A DNA stretch of 13,205 nt. Origin: an uncultured Collinsella sp. (GTDB lineage: Bacteria > Actinomycetota > Coriobacteriia > Coriobacteriales > Coriobacteriaceae). Positions within the stretch are counted from its first letter, which is position 1. Every line of letters starts with the position of its first letter. The notes under the pieces were generated by a model. The model saw only the letters and a list, made by a program, of their open reading frames with translations, did no database searches and was not told the origin of the DNA. The translations under genes and the position numbers were made by a program. Positions 12,611 to 13,205 of this stretch are shown piece by piece. The stretch covers positions 1 through 13,205 of the forward strand of contig URUI01000059.1 in assembly GCA_900551015.1 (NCBI GenBank). The letters run 5' to 3'.

Positions 12611-13205
12611 TTATGCCTCCGCGCGGAGCGGCGCGAAGCTGGCGGTACCGCCCTCGATAACGCTCAGATAGGCACGGCCCGTACGCTTGGCGGTAGAGGA
12701 CTGCAGGCGCTCGATCTCTTCCTCGAGGATCTGATTGACGCGCTCGTGACGACGATTTTCCATAATGCCGGCGGCAATAGCCTCGGCTCGCTCGATGCTC
12801 TCACGCGAGATGCGGGCAGTATCCTCGGGGAACACAGCGCTGTGACGGCCAACATAGGCGGGGGCAGCAGGCTGAGGGGCAGTGACGGGAGCGGGGGCTG
12901 CAACAGGAGCAGGCTCGTCAATCTCATCCAGAATCGCGGTGGCGGCGGCCCACATGTCCTCGTGGCCTGAGTAATCGGCCATAGGGACATCAACCTCGAG
13001 CGAAGCGTCCGGAAGGTCGCCGGTGTCGATGCGATCTTGGGCATCAATCGATGCGGTGATGGCTGCAGGCTCATCGAGGTCATCGAGATCGATGTCCGCG
13101 ACACCGGAGATGATAGGCATGCTGGCGAGGTTTGCGTTGTACGGCGCAGCCTCAGCCGCCTGCTGCTGGGCCACCACAACCTGCTGCTGTGCGGAAGCCA
13201 GCTGA
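12611..13205 (-). CDS. Unrecognised acidic Ala/Pro-rich protein, 5' end beyond window
   Basis: The frame is open to the right edge; 197 residues are visible. A GTG at 13177 could be read as a start, but codons before it (Gln/Ala-rich) stay open, so the gene probably begins outside. The visible protein has a Gln-rich stretch (AQQQ repeated), an acidic part (DIDLDDLDEP), an Ala/Pro-rich linker (about PAPVAAPAPVTAPQPAAPA) and a charged, helical C-terminus (RESIERAEAIAAGIMENRRH, then ILEEEIERLQSS) that could form a coiled coil. It has no membrane segment. I recognise no family. It lies 7 bases upstream of the VanZ-like gene in the same direction. It looks like a disordered tail ending in a helical interaction region, perhaps of a larger protein. 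Confidence 0.7.
   Translation of the reverse strand, partial: QLASAQQQVVVAQQQAAEAAPYNANLASMPIISGVADIDLDDLDEPAAITASIDAQDRIDTGDLPDASLEVDVPMADYSGHEDMWAAATAILDEIDEPAPVAAPAPVTAPQPAAPAYVGRHSAVFPEDTARISRESIERAEAIAAGIMENRRHERVNQILEEEIERLQSSTAKRTGRAYLSVIEGGTASFAPLRAEA

Overview
This is a GC-rich bacterial window whose codon usage strongly favours C or G at third positions. The gene content is Gram-positive in type: a SUF system with a SufU scaffold, a GGGtGRT-family protein and a VanZ-like protein. The overall look best fits an anaerobic gut actinomycete of the class Coriobacteriia, probably Collinsella or a close relative. That assignment is inference from style and gene content, not from a database search.

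Layout. (1) Positions 1-2790, plus strand: the end of a suf operon. It holds a 5'-truncated sufD, then sufS and sufU, joined by stop/start overlaps and closed by a strong intrinsic terminator. (2) 2856-4262: a roughly 600-base stretch without a convincing gene, followed by a minus-strand Y1-type (REP-associated, TnpA_REP-like) transposase with a REP-like palindrome just beyond its 3' end. (3) 4666-6423, plus strand: a two-gene operon of an atypical NifU-like iron-sulfur scaffold protein and a GGGtGRT-family protein, closed by a terminator. The function of this pair is not established, and it is the most interesting module here. (4) 6680-8206: a cytoplasmic FAD-dependent oxidoreductase of the fumarate reductase / L-aspartate oxidase superfamily. 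(5) 8368-9228: a dinD homologue (DNA-damage-inducible protein D) with less GC-rich codon use, next to a tRNA locus. (6) 9238-9720, minus strand: a tRNA-His/tRNA-Lys operon with promoter and terminator. A second 94-base copy of the tRNA-Lys 3' end plus terminator region lies between it and dinD, a likely recombination or integration scar. (7) 9831-11012: a class I/II PLP aminotransferase. (8) 11149-12039: a ROK-family, fructokinase-type sugar kinase with its own terminator and probable promoter. (9) 12154-13205, minus strand: a VanZ-like membrane protein downstream of an unrecognised acidic, Ala/Pro-rich protein that runs off the right edge.

How the genes work together. SufS takes sulfur from cysteine, SufU accepts or relays it, and SufD is part of the SufBCD scaffold complex, so the left end is the general iron-sulfur assembly machinery. 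The NifU-like/GGGtGRT operon lies about 1.9 kb further on the same strand and carries its own scaffold-like cysteine set, so it may act on a specialised cluster or target. The other genes are single transcription units with no evident shared pathway. No phage, CRISPR array or complete insertion sequence with terminal repeats could be identified. The transposase, the dinD gene and the duplicated tRNA end mark two spots of past mobility.
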